Origin: Epiperipatus broadwayi
Lineage: Eukaryota > Onychophora > Udeonychophora > Euonychophora > Peripatidae
Assembly (NCBI GenBank): GCA_028023455.1
Contig: JAQFVV010006355.1
Coordinates: 186,001 to 250,000 of the forward strand
Length of the DNA stretch: 64,000 bases
Reading direction: 5' to 3'
Below are positions 11,216-21,837 of the stretch, in pieces. The notes beneath the pieces were generated by a model. The model made no database searches, had not been told where the DNA came from, and worked only from the letters and a program-made list of their open reading frames with translations. The position numbers and the translations under genes are program-made. Numbering within the stretch: position 1 is the first letter of the stretch; each line of letters starts with the position of its first letter.

Positions 11216-11587
11216 TGTTATTTTAAACTCTGTATGAGTATTAAAGCCTCACTCAGCAAAGTCACAAATATTGTTTTGTACCAAAGATGTATTAACATAA
11301 TGCTTGATTATTGTCTACATGCCCTGTTAAAATATATTTTATTATATATAAGTCTGTGTGTTTCAGTTATTATATATGTAAATGACATATTATCTGGGTT
11401 CATCCATATATGATTCATAATACTATCATATCAATTTTATGCTGAATCAGACCTATAATTGATTATATAAAGAAAGTTCAACCAGAAGAAAATAAGGACA
11501 AAAAATTTGAAACGTAAAAGTGTGTATGAAGTGAGAGTAGATAAGAAAAACAATATAAAAATCAACATTTACTTAAATTAATAGACT

Positions 11588-11593
11588 TTTATT
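11588..11593 (-). terminator. Poly(A) signal AATAAA
   Basis: AATAAA on the minus strand, 77 bp beyond the stop codon of the terminal exon at 11,671-11,870. It fits a short 3' UTR. Confidence 0.4.
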
Positions 11594-11670
11594 TTCTTTT
11601 TCAATTGGAAAGTAGTTTGCATGCATTATCATGTAAACTACAACCCAGTAAATTTTTTTTATAAAACATA

Positions 11671-11870
11671 TTAATCCAAATAGTTATCAATTTTTAATTG
11701 ATTTTTCTCATCTATTATCATTTCACTCCAACTTTTATATTTAAAATTGTTCTGTTCTTGTTTTCTATTGGTTTGTTTTACATAGTATATCAGTGTTTGA
11801 AGCACATCTTCAATGGCTTTTTTACAATAACATTCATTACCAGTTGATTGCAGGCACAATTCATCTGAAG
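11671..11870 (-). CDS. Probable terminal exon of an unidentified gene
   Basis: After a 3' splice site ending TTATTACAG, a frame runs 66 codons to TAA. The peptide (SDELCLQSTGNECYCKKAIE near its start, then helical VLQTLIYYVKQTN and an acidic/basic tail ending KIDNYLD) looks like the soluble helical C-terminus of a protein, possibly of the armadillo/HEAT kind, but I do not recognise the family. A 23-bp candidate exon upstream (12,311-12,333) joins to it in phase, and a poly(A) signal follows the stop. No transposon domain is visible. The main doubt is that the coding stretch is short and untested against homologues. Confidence 0.45.
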
Positions 11871-12310
11871 CTGTAATAATACTATGAATCAAATAAGATG
11901 AACCAAGATATCATATTTATATAATAAATAAGTATGACCTATTTAGCTTTTAAAAATTAAATAATAAATATAGTATATTGTTGACACGTTTTCAATTATT
12001 AACATGTAAAATCATTATCAACTGTGTACATGTTAAAATAAAAAATATAGCTCCTATGGAATATTTCATATTATTCTCTATGCTTTAGGAATTTTGGCTG
12101 TTAGTTAGCTGATAACTTTTTTGTTAATTAAACACATTTTTTTAATTAATAATTTATTAATATTTTATCTCCATGGAATCTTATTTTATATTCAAATTGA
12201 AGACAAACTGGTCATTACAACTCAATTCATAGTTATGAAAAGAGATGTTGTTTGAGCATCATAAAATATTTGATACACTTAAAACTTTTTCAGTAAACAC
12301 TGAAATTTAC

Positions 12311-12333
12311 CATTATCTGCAATCCCACAGAGT
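12311..12333 (-). CDS. Possible 23-bp micro-exon of the same gene
   Basis: Flanked on the minus strand by an acceptor TTTATTAG and a donor GTAAAT. Only one reading frame is open (LCGIADN), and it ends in phase 1, exactly what the next exon needs (G plus CT gives Ala, then SDEL). The agreement of sites and phase is the only support; a 23-bp match of this sort can arise by chance. Confidence 0.3.
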
Positions 12334-13065
12334 CTAATAAATGTAAATATTATATTTTTGATATTTATTAATGCTATCTTTACTAGTACTAAATAACCTA
12401 TTTATATGACAAATTAATATCAGTGACAGGATTGATAAAGAGCAAAAAATAATGTAGTATGTAAAATCATTTGACTTTGTAGAATTTTATGCTTTTGAAA
12501 AAAGATTTAAAGAATATCAATTATTATATGAGAAAGTTACTAAACAAATGATACTTAAACAGCTGTGTTTAATGACTATGAAGGAAATATAACAGCCAAC
12601 TTTGTACTTAATTTGGATGAAGTAAAAATGTTACATAAAGAAAAGAATTAAAAAAATGAATACAATAGCTATTTTTATTAATAAAGGAAATAATTTGCAA
12701 CAATTAGTTAATCTGGTGATCACAGACATTTTTCATATTTTTATGTATATGAAAAACATTCATATAAAAGACAATATTTTATAATGCCACAATTTATAAT
12801 CTGGATTATTATTTAAAGTTAATAAAAAACTCCAGATAGAGATCCCCCCTCCCCCATACCTAATTGATTATGTTCATTAAATCATTTTGCAATTATTTTA
12901 TCCCTAAGTTAACAAATTAAGTAGCTGCAAAAATTTGTTATTATAGCATACACACAGTCAATTATATATATATGCATGCATAACAATATTTACAATCAGT
13001 AATATAAACCATGCCTAACTAAACAAATAGAAATAAATAATTTTTATTAATTATTTAATAGACTA
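12334..13065. other. AT-rich DNA, no feature
   Basis: No further exon, repeat or RNA signal that I could support. If the minus-strand gene is real its upstream exons must lie here or further right. Confidence 0.45.
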
Positions 13066-13560
13066 GACTTTATCCACTTAATGAATAATGTTTCTGCTGG
13101 GTAATTTTCACTATATCAGTCTCACATCATTCTCAACTAGTTTCTATCCATTTTTAACACCTTGTGGCGAGGTGTAATCATAAAAAATGCCAAAGACTTG
13201 TGACAAAGATGTATGATCCCCAAGATTCAGATTTCATCCTGAACCAACACTCATCAGTTGTCCCAAATGACATTCTTTTACACATATCTTTATCCTTTTT
13301 TAGTGTATATATAGCCAATTACGATAGTCTTGTTGATAAGTGACCAACTTACTGCCCTCACAACTTTGAAACAAACCACTTGATGAAAATATATTAATAA
13401 TTTTTATTATTTTTTCATTAAAATAGAGATTATCTACTTAAGGAATAATATTTCTGTAGTGTCATTTTCACTACTCCACTCTCACTCAAAATAGGGACTG
13501 CTTTTCGCTTTTTAAAACCTTATGAGGGGTTTAATTATGAACATGACTAAATAGTAAAAA
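13066..13560. repeat. Two direct copies of a dispersed repeat
   Basis: About 120 bp at 13,066-13,190 (TTATCCACTTAATGAATAAT ... CACTATATCAGTCTCAC ... AACACCTTGTGGCGAGG) recurs at about 13,431-13,550 with many substitutions (TTATCTACTTAAGGAATAAT ... CACTACTCCACTCTCAC ... AAACCTTATGAGGGGTT). Between them lies a hammerhead-like relic on the minus strand. Probably two copies of an old SINE or PLE-derived family. Confidence 0.6.
13220..13262 (-). ncRNA. Hammerhead ribozyme relic
   Basis: On the minus strand an intact CTGATGA core block preceded by ACAA is followed by GTGTTGGTTCAGGAT, then GAAAT, and 10 bp later TTGGGG. The order and the flanking stem I bases (ACAA/TTGG) resemble the perfect hammerhead at 46.9 kb, but stem II no longer pairs and stem III is altered. 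Most likely a decayed member of the same ribozyme family. Confidence 0.4.
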
Positions 13561-15370
13561 TTACATTATAGAAATATTCATTAAGTAGAAATAAACATTG
13601 AAGTATTAGTTGTTAAATTTATTTAAATTTAAATACATTGAACTCAGTATAATCAATGATAAATTATTTAAAATTAATGTGTTGTTTTTTTTTTTATTGT
13701 GATGGATTCATAAATTAGATATGAATTTCTTATCTATCCTTAATATTTTAAAATGTATTTGATTAGACACTAAAACTAAAATCAAAAATCCAATAGTTTA
13801 TTATTATGGAGTTCATAAGAAGTTCTAATATTGTAAAAGAGAGTTGAAGCTCCAATTCATAGAATTTGAACTCCCGAAGTTCATCATTGCGATAAACCAT
13901 GTGGGTAACAGCCATTGCCACATTATATATATTGTAATGATGTGAATGTGACAATTAGGTACATAAGGTGTGCAAAGAGCAGAGACTCTATGGTAATATA
14001 TATAATGTCATCATTCACATCCTCTGAGTGTAATAATAAATGTTTTGGAAGTTACTCTTTGCTGTTTCAATTTCTTGCCAGCATAAAATATATCCATTTT
14101 TTTTTTGCCAATGTCTTGTTTCCAAGATAATTTTATCACCATTACATATATGGATAATTTTAACAAAATTGTATAGATATATGAAATGCTATTTAAATTC
14201 AGCTGCATATATTTGGAATTTTTACTGTAGATGAATAAATATTTTTAGAGTACCAAATGTTGTGAATTCACAATTTGAATTTAAAAACTTGCTGTTCGGT
14301 TTTTCTTGTATTTATACTTTTGAATAAATGCATCTTTACCATTTTTTATACGAAAGTTATTACAGTTGTGAAATTCTTCTTTGAGGTAAATAATGTTAAT
14401 ATTTAAAAGACAATATCTTTTATAAAAGAACAAAAGAGAAATATTTTCTTTCAGCAACCTACTTGTTGTTTCCCTTTGTTGTTAAATGATATCCAAAGTT
14501 TACTATCATTAACTTTTATTTGCTCATGGCATTATTTTTATAAAATATATTAAGTAATCATCTTTACAATAAAATTCATTTAAATAATTATTTATAAATA
14601 CATATATATGCATAATACACATACATGTACAATATCTGTTTATTAATTATTTTAAATGTGGGTCTATAAGATAAATCTTTTATGTGATAAATTTAAGTTA
14701 TGGTTTGAAATTTTAAATGTTACTTTAATTTTTATTATAAACTAATTATTTCTCCTAAAATTTGAGTAACATCTTGAAGTATATATTATTAACAGGTAGT
14801 GCATTTTCATTTAAGAAGGTATTAATTATATTATGTCATTATTATTTCCTATCTTTATCTTTATGACTATCAAAATATATTTTTGCTATCTAATAAGATA
14901 GGGTGAAATAGTATGGAAATTGAAGAGACATCTATTAAATATTTTGCTAGTTAGGGATCTTGCATAAATAATAAAAAAATTTTTACAATGCCTATTTTGA
15001 CTAAAATTGGTGATGCATACCCCAATGGTAAAATATATATTGTGCTGGGCACTCTAAAAGTGCCACACACAAAATGGCTGTAAATAAAGCTACAGCTCAG
15101 TTATATTAAACAAAAGTATTAAATTACATAGTTACGATAACCATAGTATAAAATGGATGAAGTCAGTCTATGTATATATTTCTTACCCACACATATATGC
15201 TCAAAAGTTGTAAATTGATGCATATTATTCTATATGCGTACACTTTTTTTAAAAAAATTATTACTTGTTTTTGTTGTAGTAATAAATGCAAACATCTTAC
15301 ATTTATAATTTTATAATTTAATATATCCAACACATAGTTCTTCTTTTCAAAATAGTTCATATATATCTAA
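13561..15370. other. AT-rich DNA, no gene supported
   Basis: Short open frames at 13.76-13.95, 13.9-14.2 and 15.16-15.36 kb lack splice sites, starts or family resemblance. Small inverted stretches around 13,930-14,030 explain some of them. Confidence 0.45.
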
Positions 15371-15442
15371 TATAGAAATAAAACAAACTAACTCCTTCTT
15401 TTTAAAACTTGATTTATTATGACTATAATCATGAAAAAGGAA

Positions 15443-15481
15443 TCCGACGTTTCGACTATTTTTTATAGTCTTTTTCAAGGC
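15443..15481 (-). ncRNA. Hammerhead-like motif, PLE-E 3' end (left arm)
   Basis: Minus strand: CTTGAAAA, stem AGACTAT/ATAGTC, then GAAACGTC. Core order is kept, but the first block differs from CTGANGA at two positions. Confidence 0.3.
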
Positions 15482-15927
15482 ACACTAAAATAAAATATAT
15501 ATACACAATAAATATCACATATTCCAAAAAAAAAAATTAAATTAATTAAAAATTACAAAATATAAAATATATCCATAACCAAAATTTTCTTTTTTTTACC
15601 TTATCTCACTCCCCTTACCTATTACAATCACAACTTATTTACCCAACTTAAACACAACCAATTCCTTTTTAAAAATTCTATATATATCAAATAAAAACTA
15701 ATAATAGGTTTTTAATTAAAAAGTTTTTATTTGATATATATAGAATTTTTAAAAAGGAATTAGTTGTGTTTAAGTTGTGATTGTAATAGGTAAGGGGAGT
15801 GAGATAAGGTAAAAAAAAGAAAATTTTGGTTATGGATATATTTTATATTTTGTAATTTTTAATTAATTTAATTTTTTTTTTTGGAATATGTGATATTTAT
15901 TGTGTATATATATTTTATTTTAGTGTG

Positions 15928-15962
15928 CCTTGAAAAAGACTATAAAAAATAGTCGAAACGTT
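15928..15962 (+). ncRNA. Hammerhead-like motif, PLE-E 3' end (right arm)
   Basis: Mirror copy of the left-arm motif, with GAAACGTT in place of GAAACGTC. Confidence 0.3.
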
Positions 15963-16041
15963 GGATTCCTTTTTCATGATTATAGTCATAATAAATCAAG
16001 TTTTAAAAAGAAGGAGTTAGTTTGTTTTATTTCTATATTTA

Positions 16042-16589
16042 TAATTTTCTTTAATATTTCTTTTGAAAAGTTATTTACGTGTTGGAACATGTTATAATTG
16101 AATAAAAAAATATTGTAATAATTAAAAGTAAATAAATGTTCCAATGTATCTATATTTTATTTTTAATTAGCCTTTTAGATTTAATAGATTAAGAAAATTC
16201 CGATGACCATTGTTTTGCTAAAAATCAAAGCTCACTAATTAGTTAACGCTCATCCTGCCTTGTGCTCTTATTTTTCTAAACAAAAGAGTTTGAAGAATTC
16301 TGACATCAAGGCAGAGATAGAAAAATCTTGTTATTGTTGTAAAGATATTTTTAATTTTCCAATTTCTAATGTAAAGGGTTTTTTTTTTTGTAATTAAATT
16401 TTTTTTTATAAAACTGATAGTTATTAGTTGAGTGGTCTGAATTTGACTTGATAAAATTAAAGAAAATAATATAATTAATTAAGAATAAAATTCAGTAATT
16501 GGAAGGAATGTGCTTTTCTTAAATTAATTAGCTTTCAAAAAAAAGCTTGAGGCAATTATGCGAAGGGGGGTATTCAAATTGACTGGTAT
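16042..16589. other. AT-rich DNA, no feature
   Basis: No coding or structured element supported. A 17-bp imperfect inverted pair (CTCATCCTGCCTTG; CAAGGCAGAG) lies near 16,248-16,316. Confidence 0.45.
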
Positions 16590-17124
16590 TGGAGGTGGTA
16601 TATATACTGCTCGCCAGTTGCAGTTGAGAGAGATTAGAATTCAATTTTTGATGGAGAAGTTAGCAGTTAAACAGAGAAATTAGATTATAATTTTTTGAGG
16701 AAACAATCAGCAGTAAAAACAGTAGATCTGTTCATGCAGAAACCGTCAGTGAATATCCAGTCCAACAGTCAGTGATTCAAAGTTAATCATTCTGGCAGTA
16801 AATTGTTCCAGCAGTTGTAAATCTGTCAGAAAGAAGAAACCCCTGCATTTAATCATCAATCCAATTTTAAAGCAGAAGTTACTTATGAGAACTATCAGCA
16901 CTTTGGATAGTGATTTAATAATTTAATGGGGATGGTTGCGGTCAGTATGGAAGAGTTTTAAGATTACTAAAATCTGGGTGTTGCTTTTGAGCCCTATTGT
17001 TTCCAGTTGCATGCTGTTTTGGCATCATAGTCAGGCCTTAATCCATAAGAACACACATGGAACTAGTAAAAATATATTTAAAAAAGTGCGTAGAATTGAA
17101 TTTTCTGAAAACCATTTATTATAA
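16590..17124 (+). promoter_or_regulatory. Promoter-like or solo-LTR-like segment
   Basis: A GC-richer block. TATATATAC near 16,598 is followed about 20 bp later by GCCAGTTGCAGTTGAGAGAG and then by a series of CAG/GTCAGT-rich stretches. This looks like a TATA box with a transcribed leader, as in the R-U5 part of an LTR or in a host 5' UTR. The open frame at 16,936-17,124 has no ATG at its start and no known domain. No partner LTR was found in the window. Confidence 0.3.
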
Positions 17125-17295
17125 AAAAAAATATATAGCAGTTTTCATGTAAGAATTACAGCAGAAAACTAACTCAAGATGGAAAGAATTCATACATCAG
17201 CTAAAGTGACAACCATGGTGTAGAATCCTGCTTTGATGCACCCATCCTGCTCCTTCCAGCTGCTAAAATGTAGCCACCCAGGTTCAGTCAGTAAG

Positions 17296-17353
17296 AATGA
17301 TGAAGATCGCCAGACTAATATAATAATGATGAAGATCATCAGACTAATATAAT
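17296..17353. repeat. 29-bp tandem duplication
   Basis: Two copies of a unit starting AATGATGAAGATC and ending CAGACTAATATAAT, differing at two bases. Confidence 0.85.
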
Positions 17354-18378
17354 AAAAGAAAGAAGTCTTTTTCACCCTGTGAGACAGATGTATATAGCAT
17401 GTCCAGAAGTCCCAAATACAGAAGAAATCTCCAGACACCATAGAGTAAAATTTATTTATTTTTAATCACTTGACATTGTTTCTCAAATATTATTAAATAT
17501 TTATGTAACACATTTGTAATATGTTTAAAATGAAATTAATTGATATTTCAGTAGTGCATGTATGCAGAATTCTTTAAATTAATCATTCTTCCACATTTAG
17601 CTTAAATTTACAAAATATATGATGAGTATGTGCATCTACCCGTATATTGTCTTTATGCACCAACCATTTCAATATGCATCAATAAGTCAAGATATGATGC
17701 ATAAAATAATGGTTTTATTTTATTTTTTTGTGTGCTTACATGTATGATAACACATGATTTTCAAAATATTAAATTGTGGAAGGAATGCAGAAAGAAGCAT
17801 ATATTTGATAATAATAGTTTTTTGTGTGTGATATATTGCCTAAAATAAACGTGTGGGTACAGAACTTAGATCACTTCATCCAAACAAACATTTTTTTTAC
17901 ATATACAAATTAAGGGAGTACAGTTTAATCACATATAATATTTTTCATTTATTCTTTGTAATCGGTAATGGGTAATGAGGTTTTATCATTATATATTTAT
18001 GTGCAAGTGAATAAATATTTTACTTAAGTTATTTCACGGCATGTGTGTGTTTTGTTAATTATTCTTTTGTCTTTTTAATAAAAATGTACATTTCTGAGGG
18101 CAGCTTTAAATTTCTTTTTTTATATAACCTGAGATAAAGAGAGCTGAGGTTAGCATTATGGGACACTATTATATCGGGCAGTAGTTATTTTGATATCCCA
18201 ATAAAATGTTAATAAAACCTATTGGTATGATTTAGTAGATGGGCACTGTGTATCCTTCCAAGGGTGGAATCTTCTCTCCTGTGAAGTGGCCTGTAAAGAT
18301 ATTGCAATAATGCCATTTAAAGGTATATAGCAGCCATCTTAATGCTTGTCAGCATGGAAATAAAATAAACAATGCTTC
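17354..18378. other. No gene supported
   Basis: AT-rich DNA with a somewhat GC-richer block at 18,120-18,370. No open frame with recognisable homology. This is the left flank of the Gypsy insertion. Confidence 0.4.
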
Positions 18379-18383
18379 AAAAC

Positions 18384-19015
18384 TGTTATGTTTGGTTTGG
18401 ATTACAGACCCAACCTACAGAAAATAATACTAAGACAAGTATTACAATTAATATATTTATTATATCTACAAATATATATAATACAATATACAGTATATAT
18501 GCAAGAGAATATTTACAATGTTGAATACTGTAGCGTAACATAAACTCTGGGTTCTGCCTACCGCTTCTAGCTACACCTGATAGCTTGCCTCACGGGTAGG
18601 GTGTATGGCTCTTCCAGCTGTACAAGACAGCTTGCCTCAAGCCAACAGTAGTCTTAGCAGTGTCTGGTCTCTGTTGGACTTGCCTAGCTGCATAGACTAA
18701 ATAGCATAATGCTATCAATGGGAATACTTGCTGCTGTTCACATTAGCAGAGCTTTCCTGGGAGAATGCGAAGTCTTTCAGCTTAGACAGATGGTCTATCC
18801 TGATTCTCACAAAAGGCTGACTATTTATAGCCAGATCTCTGACCTTATTGAAAATCTTCAGATTCAGCAAGCATCATTTCTTATTGGCCTGTAATAATCA
18901 TTGGCTATGTTTTACCTATATATCAGCCTATTGGCCTGTGGCAAACAATGCTTAATCGAACAGATAAGGAGGCATCTGGAATAGTCCACTTCTGAGAGAA
19001 TGAAGGACTATAACA
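18384..19015 (-). repeat. Gypsy 3' LTR
   Basis: 632 bp, TGTTATG...TATAACA on the plus strand, so it has the usual TG...CA ends on both strands. A TATA box (CTATAAATA on the minus strand, about 18,832-18,840) lies near the middle. It is directly preceded on the minus strand by a polypurine tract. Confidence 0.95.
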
Positions 19016-19026
19016 TCTCTCCCCCT
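19016..19026 (-). promoter_or_regulatory. Polypurine tract
   Basis: AGGGGGAGAGA on the minus strand, immediately before the 3' LTR. This is the expected plus-strand primer site of an LTR retrotransposon. Confidence 0.8.
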
Positions 19027-19041
19027 GGCTAAAATTTAGCC

Positions 19042-19440
19042 CTATAGAACATAATCATGCAGGTGTGCTGGAGGATGACTAATACACTTCGGTGCTGTTT
19101 CTGGTTTGCTGCCATCTTCAGTTTGTTGACCCTCCTTGCTTGTATTGCATGTCTCTGGAGCTTCATTCCTTGTGGTTGCATCAATATAATCCAGTCTAAA
19201 TTGATTTTGATGGTGATGATGTTGACTCCATTTGCTGTTTCCACTAAAATAGTGTGGAATCCTTTTTGTTGGATTATGACTGCTGGGATCCATTTAATGG
19301 ATCTTCTATGCATTCTGCATAGAACCTTAGTCCCTATTTGTGACTTGGTAGTCTTGTTCTTTCCTTGTTTTTCATCATTTGTCTCAGGTTTCAGAACTGA
19401 AAAGATGGTTCACAAAGTTTTATTATACAATAGCTGTAAT
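19042..19440 (-). pseudogene. Gypsy pol C-terminus (after integrase)
   Basis: Two overlapping frames (from about 19,400 and then 19,293) give the pol end: a KTTKSQIGTKVLCRMHR-type stretch followed by SIKWIPAVIIQQ, the usual integrase-tail motif, then a shift into a Pro/Thr-rich hydrophilic tail ending HLHDYVL and a stop close to the polypurine tract. It is separated from the integrase catalytic core by the PLE-B insertion of about 2.5 kb. Confidence 0.75.
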
Positions 19441-19463
19441 TCAAAAAATAATTCAAAAACTTT

Positions 19464-19543
19464 GCGTGAAAAATTTACTTGTAAAAATAATATAGGTGCT
19501 ATTGCGTGAAAAATCTACTTGTAAAAATAATATAGGCGCTATT
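19464..19543. repeat. Two 40-bp tandem repeats at the PLE-B 3' end
   Basis: Unit GCGTGAAAAATYTACTTGTA continuing to the next GCG, twice, with single-base differences; a third partial unit (TATTGCACCTGTACGC) follows. Confidence 0.85.
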
Positions 19544-19600
19544 GCACCTGTACGCAAAGCTATTTTATGCTTAAAACAAAATAAAATTAAACTATTCTGC

Positions 19601-19636
19601 AAGCGCTTTAAAGAGACATGCTCTCATCATCAAAGG
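19601..19636 (-). ncRNA. Hammerhead-like relic, PLE-B 3' end
   Basis: Minus strand: TTGATGATGAGAGC, loop ATGT, CTCTTTAAAGCGC. The first core block and the stem (GAGA/TCTC) are recognisable but the GAAA block has become TAAA. PLE-A has TTAAAGCGC at the same place. Confidence 0.3.
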
Positions 19637-19689
19637 TCCAAGTGAATTAATGATATGCAAATTATGCAAAGTTTAAGATTAATTGGTCC

Positions 19690-20436
19690 ATTTTCTTGAA
19701 ATTGTGAAGCATGTGTCCTTGCGGTTGATGGCATTGCAATCCTCGCTATGTAGCAGGCCTCCTTCACTTTTCTTTTTAAATCGTGCCTCTCTTTGCAGAC
19801 AAGGCCGACATCTTGAGGTTCACACTGGTGTCAGGTTATTTTTTGATGAATTGCGAAAATTGAATAATGTGATGGATCTGATTGAGCTTTAATATATGCG
19901 TATTTATGTTGCTGTAATCTAGTTTCTATTGCTGCCTTGGTCTCCCCATAATATGAGGATCTACAATTTGCATGAGTGCATACAATATTATAAACGGCTT
20001 GAGGTGTTTGAGACAGTGCTAATTTATCTTTAGTGTTGTTAAGCAATCTGTTAGAACTGGAAGGGATGCGAAAAGTTAATTGAAACTGTCTATTAAAAAT
20101 TTCATAAAATTTATTATGTAAATTAGGAATGTATGGCAGCAGCAGCCTGTGTGTATTCCCATTAAGTGTATTGTTGCCCTGTGTATTCCCATTAAGTGTA
20201 TTGTTGGTCACTTTATTATTGAACGGTATAATCTTTCTGTCGATCAGCCTATGTTTGAACCCCATCTTCAGTAAATTCTCTCTGTATAGTATTAAATTTG
20301 TCTTCCTGTCTGCATCCAATTTACACAGCTGTTGGTTCCTGTGCAGAAAATATGTAAGCCCTGCTAATTTATGACTGGTGGGTGTGATGGAACTGGGTTG
20401 GATATGGCATCTTACTTCAAATGGCTTCACAACCAT
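19690..20436 (-). pseudogene. PLE-B RT thumb and GIY-YIG endonuclease
   Basis: An open frame at 19,831-20,436 (201 residues) begins KPFEVR, passes through the thumb (SHKLAGLTYFLHRNQQ) and a linker containing a 10-residue in-frame duplication (NTLNGNTQGN / NTLNGNTHRL, from a 30-bp tandem repeat at 20,149-20,208). It enters a GIY-YIG domain: SSYYGETKAAIETRLQQH with Tyr, Arg and His. The C-terminal part, ending CFTISRKWTN at about 19,690, has slipped into another frame. The domain nicks DNA in live elements; this copy is broken by at least one frameshift. Confidence 0.85.
20149..20208. repeat. 30-bp in-frame tandem duplication in PLE-B
   Basis: GTGTATTCCCATTAAGTGTA and the following 10 bases occur twice with period 30, adding ten residues between thumb and endonuclease. 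Confidence 0.9.
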
Positions 20437-20438
20437 TT

Positions 20439-20849
20439 TTATGTCAAGTGGGTGTGTTCACGTTGAACCAACAAATCAAGATATTTTACTTGTTTGCTAA
20501 GATCTTCCCATTCTATGTTTAGAGTCATAAGAGAGCTGTTCTGGAGTTCATTTTTGATTTCATTAATGACATCAGTGTTAGCAACTATAAACAGATCATC
20601 CACATATCTAATGACATCAGTGTTAGCAACTATAAACAGATCATCCACATATCTAGTGTAGCTTTTAAAATCTGATAAGTTGTCATATTTTGGCAAGATA
20701 TGTTGTTCATGATGGTCAATTACAATGCTGGCAATAATCCCACTAATTGGAAGACCCATAGGCCATCCATCCTTCATGTAATACCACTCCCCATTAAACA
20801 TTGCCATTATATTATTATGTAGCCAATTTAAGAACTCAATTATAAACAT
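20439..20849 (-). pseudogene. PLE-B RT palm with duplicated YVDD motif
   Basis: A 136-residue frame with WPMGLPISGII (residues 29-39) and the catalytic YVDD at residues 67-70. A 45-bp tandem duplication (20,565-20,609 and 20,610-20,654) adds 15 residues in frame and so repeats the box: YVDD recurs at residues 82-85, each time followed by LFIVANTDVI. The frame then runs through the end of the palm (IKNELQ, LDLLVQRE). With two adjacent catalytic boxes the fold would be disturbed, so the duplication probably came after, or caused, loss of function. Confidence 0.85.
20565..20654. repeat. 45-bp tandem duplication over the RT active site
   Basis: Two copies of AATGACATCAGTGTTAGCAA plus the next 25 bases, identical or nearly so, with the repeat length an exact multiple of three. 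Confidence 0.9.
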
Positions 20850-21358
20850 AATCCAGGTTGGTCTATATCCCTGTGAGCCAATGATTCCTTTATGATATCT
20901 ATAGATTTTGGTCTGTCGATGGAACTGTACAACTTAGTTATGTCCATAGCTGCTAGCCTTGTGTTTGCATTTATTTGTATATTTTTGATTTTTGCCACAA
21001 ACTCAAATGAAGATTTTATTGTGTAACTTCCAAAACCCAACTTGGCCACTTTAAAGTAATGGGCTTCCCCAAAGTCCAACATTAATCTTAAAGGGGTTTG
21101 TGGCTTATGCGTCTTTGCATTGGCAAAAATTCATGGTGGTATTGTAGCCGAAGGGTATAATCTGTAATATTCAGACTTTGAGAAAGCCCTATTACAGTGT
21201 GCATGCAAAATCGAATGTATAAACCTTTCTCTATTTGCTTTGATGTTAAAGTTCTGCATTCTCTGAAACTTTAGTTTATCAATCTGGGTGTTTACTTTCT
21301 GAATATAATCATCATTCTTCATAATTACAAAGTGGTTGCCTTTATCTTCTTCATGCAT
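20840..21358 (-). pseudogene. PLE-B RT N-terminal part
   Basis: Two frames (21,131-21,358 and 20,840-21,082) in different phases. The first holds EEDKGNHFVIMKNDDY, the PLE RT motif also seen in PLE-A, and NRERFIHSIL; the second starts MLDFGEAHYFKVAKLG and contains AAMDITKLYSSIDR with the motif A-type aspartate. At least two breaks separate them. The order agrees with PLE-A. Confidence 0.85.
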
Positions 21359-21837
21359 GTGATGTTTTCATTCTTAAGAAAAAGTTTGGTGTTTGCTATT
21401 TTCTTGTCCCAATCATTCACATGAAAATTAAACGATTCGTAGTTTATACATTTAGCTACCTGCGCAACATAATTATCTCTATCTGGATTCCCTGCCAGTC
21501 CTGCCTCGACATCAGCTACCAATTCAATCTTAGGATGCTTCCATTTGCCACCAATGTACCTTGGTCCCTTTGTCAGCACTTCTTCAACGTCATCTGAAGG
21601 AATTTTAACTGTCAAATTCACGAATAAATTGAATTTGTTCACATCTATGCAAATGTGTTGTTTATTCGCCAAGAATATAAGTTTATCAAATTTCTGCTTA
21701 AGCTTGGTATTTAATCTGTAACATTTATTACATATATATTGAGAGATGGGTGTAGTATTGGTCATTCTGACTTTACATTTGGACTCTTTCTTCAATGCAT
21801 TTCTGCATCCTTTTACAACAGGACCAAGTAAGTACAA
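21325..21837 (-). pseudogene. PLE-B N-terminal domain
   Basis: A 170-residue frame that corresponds to the PLE-A N-terminal domain: VKGCRNALKKESK near the start, RYIGGKWKHPKIEL about two thirds along, then a DRDNYVAQVAK segment leading into the RT. It starts close to the 5' boundary of the element; upstream in-frame sequence to about 21,910 resembles more of the same domain. Function unknown. Confidence 0.8.

Larger units (their letters stand above)
15371..16041. mobile_element. Head-to-head pair of PLE-E 3' ends (foldback)
   Basis: Arms of about 320-329 bp (15,371-15,699 and 15,722-16,041) are almost perfect inverted copies around a 22-bp spacer. Each arm ends outward with the signature TTGAAAAAGACTAT, a short A-rich loop, ATAGTCGAAACGT, and then GATTCCTTTTTCATGATTAT. 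This is the layout of a PLE 3' end with its hammerhead-like motif. No coding sequence is left in the arms. Confidence 0.75.

Noticed and set aside
13763-13954. Possible exon of the minus-strand gene (AVTHMVYRNDELREF)
   Set aside because: A stop codon directly precedes the frame and no acceptor AG lies between, so it cannot be a normal internal exon.
14342-14380. Possible small minus-strand exon (EFHNCNNFRIKN)
   Set aside because: The donor is fair, but the acceptor is weak and the phase does not join directly to the 12,311 exon.
16936-17124. Plus-strand frame after a TATA-like block, as the start of a membrane protein
   Set aside because: No ATG at the start and an in-frame stop just upstream; better read as LTR or leader sequence.
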